Source of the DNA: Emiliania huxleyi CCMP1516 | Lineage: Eukaryota; Haptophyta; Isochrysidales; Noelaerhabdaceae | Direction: 5' to 3' | NCBI RefSeq assembly: GCF_000372725.1 | Contig: NW_005199626.1 | Span: 18,652-82,651 of the forward strand | Length of the DNA stretch: 64,000 nucleotides | In this document: positions 61,201-64,000 of the stretch, piece by piece | Layout of the letters: every line of letters starts with the position of its first letter | Position numbering within the stretch: position 1 is the first letter of the stretch | The notes under the pieces: generated by a model | Seen by the model: the letters and a program-made list of their open reading frames with translations, nothing else | The model's database searches: none | Told to the model about the DNA's origin: nothing | Made by a program: the position numbers and the translations under genes

Positions 61201-63866
61201 AAGTGGCCCGGCGAGGCGTCGGTGCACTCGCCCGCGGCGGTGAGGTTGGTGGCGGTCGAGTAGCTGCCCGCAACGCACGGCAGCGGCGCCGACGCGCCCT
61301 CGGCGCAGTAGCTGCCCTCCACGCACGGAAGGCAGCTCGTCGCGTTCGACTCGCCCTGGTACGTCCCGCCCGCACAGCTGGCGCACTCGGAGAGGCCGGC
61401 CGTGGCGGCGAAAGAGCCCGGCGAGCACTCGGAGGGCGGCGCCGCCCCGCCGCCGCACGACGAGCCGGCGGGGCAGGCGAGGCAATCGGGGTCGCCGCTC
61501 CGGTCGGTCAGCCTCGCGTACGTGCCCGCCGCGCACTGCGCGTCCAGCTCGCGCGACGAGCCCACCGGGCAAAACTTGCCAGCAGCGCAGCGGACGCAGG
61601 CGGCCTTGCCGGTCTCGTTCTGGAAGTACCCCTCGGGGCACAGCTCGCACGCGTCGTTGCGAATGCCGTTGGCGAAGCTGCCCTCGCGGCACGCCGTCTG
61701 CTCGGTGGAGCCGGTGGTGGCGAAGTGGCCCGGCGTGGCGGCGGTGCACTCGCTCGCGTCGGTGAGGTTGGTGGCGCTCGAGTAGCTGCCAGCCTCGCAC
61801 GGCAGCGCCGCCGCCGCGCCAACAGCGCAGTGGCTTCCCGCCTCGCACGGCTCGCACGCCGTCTTGCCTTCCTCGTCCTGGTACGTGCCGCCGGCGCAGG
61901 GCGTGCACGCGCCCTGCCCGTACGCGTCCGTGTACGACCCCTTGGCGCACGCCGTCTGCTGCGTGGAGCCGGTGGTGGCGAAGTGGCCCGGCAAGGCGGC
62001 GGTGCACTCGCTCGCGTCGGTGAGGTTGGTGGCGCTCGAGTAGCTGCCAGCCTCGCACGGCAGCGGCGCAGAGGCGCCCTTGGCGCAGTAATGGCCCGGC
62101 ACGCACGCGATGCAGTTGGTGGCGCCGCTCGAGTCCTGATATTCGCCGGCAGGGCACCTCTGGCAGATGCCCTGTCTGGCGAGAGCGGTGAAGGTGCCCG
62201 GCGCGCAATCGATTGCGTCATCAGAGCCGGTCGGGCAAAACGTGCCGGCCGGACAGGTGATGCAGTCGTCCTTGCTCGTCATGACGAGAAGCGAGGGGTT
62301 GATATGCGTCCCGGCGGGGCAGGGCAGTGGCGCAGAGGCCCCAACGGGGCAGTAGCTTCCCGCCTCGCAGTCGCGGCAGGAGGTCGCGCCCGTGTCGTTC
62401 TGGTAACGGCCCGCAGGACAGTCCTTGCACTCACTCAGCCCGGAGGCGTCGCCGTATGTTCCAGCCCGGCAGCTCGCGCACGTCTCGCTGCTGTTTGCGC
62501 CGGTGGTCGGGCTAGAGGTGCCGGGGGGGCATTGCTGACAGTCATCGGATGAGCTGCTGCCCTGCCCCTCGTTGTAGGTACCTGCTGGACACGGCGTGAA
62601 GCCGCCGCCGCACGTCGCGGCGGCGTCGCAGTATCCGCCCGTGGCACACGTGTCGCATGACGTCTGGCCTCGCTCAGCCTGGAACTGGCCAGCAGGGCAA
62701 CGCGTGCACGCGGCCTGGCCGGTGAGGTCCTGGTACTCGCCCGCAGGGCAAGCAAAGCACTCGTCGACGGCGACACCGTCTGCAAAGCTGCCTGTGGGGC
62801 ACTCGACGCAACTGGGCTGGATCCAGGTGGTGGGGTCGCTCTCTGTGCGCGCCGCTGCGACGCTGGTGTTGTAGAAGACGCCCCGCTTGTCTTTGCAAGC
62901 AGTGCACGCGTCGCTGCCGAGCGGGCGCTCGCCGAGGGGGCAGGGGTCTGTCGCGCAGAGCTCTCCGACGCCGGGCTGCTGCACAAAGTCGGGGAGGCAC
63001 TCGACGCAGGAGGTGCCCGCGAGTCCCATGAAGGAAGGGCACTTGAAGCACCAGCTCTTGCCGTGGAGCTGTGCACCTCCGCGTGAGCAGACGCTCCCAA
63101 AGAGGATCTGGTTCTCTTGGTTCTCGTTGCCGATTACGATGTCCACGAACCCGTCCCCATCGACGTCCGCCACCGAGGTGGAGATAGTGGACTTGCTCCC
63201 TCCAGGAAGGGCGAACCGGTTCGCGGCCTCTCCAGGAAGGGCGAACTCGGAGAAGGTCCTCCCGTCCGCGCTCCCAAAGAGGATCTGGTTCTCTTGGTCG
63301 TAGTTGCCGATTACGATGTCCATGAACCCGTCCCCGTCGACGTCCGCCACCGAGGTGGAGCGAGTGTCCCTGCTCCCTCCAGGAAGGGCGACCTCGGAGA
63401 AGGTCCTCCCGTCCGCGCTCCCAAAGAGGATCTGGTTCTCTTGGTCTTTGGTGCCGACCACGATGTCCATGTACCCGTCCCCGTCGACGTCCGCCACCGA
63501 GGTGGAGGAAGTGCTTCTGCTCCAGTTCATGCATGTACTATCATCATAGTCATAGTACATGCATCGACCTCCGGGGAGGGCGACCTCGGAGAAGGTCCTC
63601 CCGTCCGCGCTCCCAAAGAGGATGTACTCGCCCACCATACTTGCCCACTCGCCGTACTTGCCCACCACGATGTCCATGAACCCGTCCCCGTCGACGTCCG
63701 CCACGCCCCCTTCAAGAAACATGCTCCATTCAGGAAGGGCGACCTCGGAGAAGGTCCTCCCGTCCGCGCTCCCAAAGAAGATTTGGTTGCCGACCACGAT
63801 GTCCATGAACCCGTCCCCGTCGACGTCCGCCACCGAGGTGGACGTGCTCCCGCCAGGAAGGGCGAC
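58269..63866 (-). CDS. FG-GAP/VCBS plus Cys-rich repeat protein, 5' incomplete
   Basis: An exon begins after a CCCCAG acceptor at 63867 and is open for about 1,860 residues. From the N-terminal side there are five FG-GAP/VCBS repeats with the calcium-binding core ADVDGDGFMDIVVG and FGSADGRTFSEVALP (63860-63090). Then come diverged ephrin-receptor-like Cys modules (63050-62090) and nearly five more 260-residue units of the same 780-bp family as the TIR receptor. At 58355-58376 a 2-bp difference from the repeat consensus shifts the frame and a stop follows at 58269. Either an exon ends here near a GC donor (phase does not simply fit the next exon), or this is the true end of a separate truncated gene. 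The same strand, order and repeat family argue for one giant gene with 39129-57957. Extracellular. Confidence 0.75.
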   Translation of the reverse strand, partial: VALPGGSTSTSVADVDGDGFMDIVVGNQIFFGSADGRTFSEVALPEWSMFLEGGVADVDGDGFMDIVVGKYGEWASMVGEYILFGSADGRTFSEVALPGGRCMYYDYDDSTCMNWSRSTSSTSVADVDGDGYMDIVVGTKDQENQILFGSADGRTFSEVALPGGSRDTRSTSVADVDGDGFMDIVIGNYDQENQILFGSADGRTFSEFALPGEAANRFALPGGSKSTISTSVADVDGDGFVDIVIGNENQENQILFGSVCSRGGAQLHGKSWCFKCPSFMGLAGTSCVECLPDFVQQPGVGELCATDPCPLGERPLGSDACTACKDKRGVFYNTSVAAARTESDPTTWIQPSCVECPTGSFADGVAVDECFACPAGEYQDLTGQAACTRCPAGQFQAERGQTSCDTCATGGYCDAAATCGGGFTPCPAGTYNEGQGSSSSDDCQQCPPGTSSPTTGANSSETCASCRAGTYGDASGLSECKDCPAGRYQNDTGATSCRDCEAGSYCPVGASAPLPCPAGTHINPSLLVMTSKDDCITCPAGTFCPTGSDDAIDCAPGTFTALARQGICQRCPAGEYQDSSGATNCIACVPGHYCAKGASAPLPCEAGSYSSATNLTDASECTAALPGHFATTGSTQQTACAKGSYTDAYGQGACTPCAGGTYQDEEGKTACEPCEAGSHCAVGAAAALPCEAGSYSSATNLTDASECTAATPGHFATTGSTEQTACREGSFANGIRNDACELCPEGYFQNETGKAACVRCAAGKFCPVGSSRELDAQCAAGTYARLTDRSGDPDCLACPAGSSCGGGAAPPSECSPGSFAATAGLSECASCAGGTYQGESNATSCLPCVEGSYCAEGASAPLPCVAGSYSTATNLTAAGECTDASPGHFATTGSTQQTACAKGSYTDAYGQGACTPCAGGTYQDEEGKTACEPCEAGSHCAVGAAAALPCEAGSYSSATNLTDASECTDATPGHFATTGSTQQTACREGSFGNGIRNDACELCPKGYFQNETGKAACVRCAAGKFCPVGSSRELDAQCAAGTYARLTDRSGDPECLACPAGSSCGGGAAPPSECSPGSFAATAGLSECASCAGGTYQGESNATSCLPCVEGSYCAEGASAPLPCVAGSYSTATNLTAAGECTDASPGHFATTGSTQQTACAKGSYTNAYGQGACTPCAGGTYQDEEGKTACEPCEAGSHCAVGAAAALPCEAGSYSSATNLTDASECTDATPGHFATTGSTEQTACREGSFANGTRNDACELCPEGYFQNETGKAACVRCAAGKFCPVGSSRELDAQCAAGTYARLTDRSGDPECLDCPAGSSCGGGAAPPSECSPGSFAATAGLSECASCAGGTYQGESNATSCLPCVEGSYCAEGASAPLPCVAGSYSTATNLTAAGECTDASPGHFATTGSTQQTACAKGSYTDAYGQGACTPCAGGTYQDEEGKTACEPCEAGSYCAVGAAAALPCEAGSYSSATNLTDASECTDASPGHFATTGSTEQTACREGSFANGIRNDACELCPEGYFQNETGKAACVRCAAGKFCPVGSSRELDAQCEAGTYARLTDRSGDPECLACPAGSSCGGGAAPPSECSPGSVAATAGLSECASCAGGTYQGESNATSCLPCVEGSYCAEGASAPLPCVAGSYSTATNLTAAGECTDASPGHFATTGSTQQTACAKGSYTNAYGQGACTPCAGGTYQDEEGKTACEPCEAGSHCAVGAAAALPCEAGSYSSATNLTDASECTDASPGHFATTGSTEQTACREGSFANGIRNDACELCPEGYFQNETGKAACVRCAAGKFCPAGSSRELDAQCEAGTYARLTDRSGYLRLSSTAPPARRAAAGRRRPPLPSATLRRRRRP
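58320..62090. repeat. 780-bp tandem coding repeat array 2 (about 4.8 units)
   Basis: The same 780-bp unit as array 1, with sites at 58611, 59391, 60171, 60951 and 61731. Units here mostly carry a GKAACVRC-coding variant with FQNETG instead of YQDQPAA, also seen in one unit of array 1 near 55080. Confidence 0.96.
63090..63860. repeat. FG-GAP coding repeats, about 130-bp units
   Basis: Five imperfect DNA repeats contain CCGTCCCCGTCGACGTCCGC and TCGGAGAAGGTCCTCCCGTC (plus strand), each encoding one DVDGDG calcium-binding turn. Confidence 0.9.
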
Positions 63867-64000
63867 CTGGGGCCGACGTCGGCGGGGGGGGCGGTGGCGG
63901 CGAGGGCGGCGGCGGAGACGGTGGCGGCGGCGAGGGCGGCGGCGAGGGCGGCGGCGACGGTGGCGGCGGAGACGGTGGCGGTGGCGAGGGCTGCGGCGGC
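63867..64000. repeat. GGCGGC-rich low-complexity edge
   Basis: GGCGGCGGNGG-type repeats, probably intronic, upstream of the FG-GAP exon on the minus strand. Confidence 0.6.

Noticed and set aside
42400-62090. CRISPR-like periodicity
   Set aside because: 780-bp units are contiguous coding repeats with no short repeat/unique spacer alternation, and the host is a eukaryote.

Overview
This is a GC-rich nuclear segment from a eukaryotic alga that carries chlorophyll a/c antennae, most likely a haptophyte of the Emiliania/Chrysochromulina type, with a pelagophyte as the main alternative. The evidence is a fucoxanthin-chlorophyll a/c-binding protein gene split by seven short exons, many 60-240 nt spliceosomal introns (about 40% with GC instead of GT donors), eukaryote-only proteins (SEM1/DSS1, DDA1, SF1/BBP, FKBP-TPR, NEK-like kinase), a LINE fragment, SINE- and MITE-like elements, long microsatellites and a fixed 100-N scaffold gap. 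There is no operon logic, CRISPR array or prokaryotic signal.

Layout. 0-2.2 kb: relic of a LINE RNase H domain, then a DUF599 membrane protein (-). 2.4-6.35 kb: a large FKBP-TPR immunophilin (+) with twelve exons. 6.9-7.7 kb: PH-like protein (+). 8.8-11 kb: ankyrin/U-box E3 ligase (-). 11.4-16.9 kb: repeat-rich, holding SEM1 (-) and a histidine-phosphatase gene (+). 16.9-20.5 kb: secreted or membrane serine protease with Cys-rich and MAM domains (+). 20.9-21.5 kb: DDA1 (+). 21.9-23.9 kb: small membrane protein and a NEK-like kinase lacking its N-lobe (+). 24.2-25.8 kb: light-harvesting protein (+). 27.2-28.5 kb: a frame-broken unrecognised gene (-). 28.7-34.1 kb: two double-domain Golgi-type glycosyltransferases (+), with a MITE between them. 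34.5-35.9 kb: splicing factor 1/BBP (-). 36-39 kb: repeats. 39.1-63.9 kb (-): a giant receptor-like locus running off the right edge.

Two things stand out. First, the giant locus encodes calcium-binding FG-GAP repeats, more than twenty near-identical 260-residue cysteine-rich (ephrin-receptor-like/GCC2-GCC3) units, a block of about eight membrane segments and a cytoplasmic TIR domain that keeps the Glu used by NAD-cleaving TIRs: a Toll-like layout in a single-celled alga. Second, many introns start with a copy of the first 8-20 nt of the downstream exon, and one kinase exon carries a 66-bp triplication that only a GC-AG splice at the duplicated AGGC site can remove. This looks like intron birth caught in progress.

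Functionally the window is a normal mosaic of housekeeping genes (ubiquitin system: U-box E3, SEM1, DDA1; splicing: SF1; folding: FKBP-TPR; photosynthesis: FCP; glycosylation: two GTs) separated by repeat-rich spacers. All exon borders are inferred by eye from protein continuity and splice dinucleotides; no transcript data were available.
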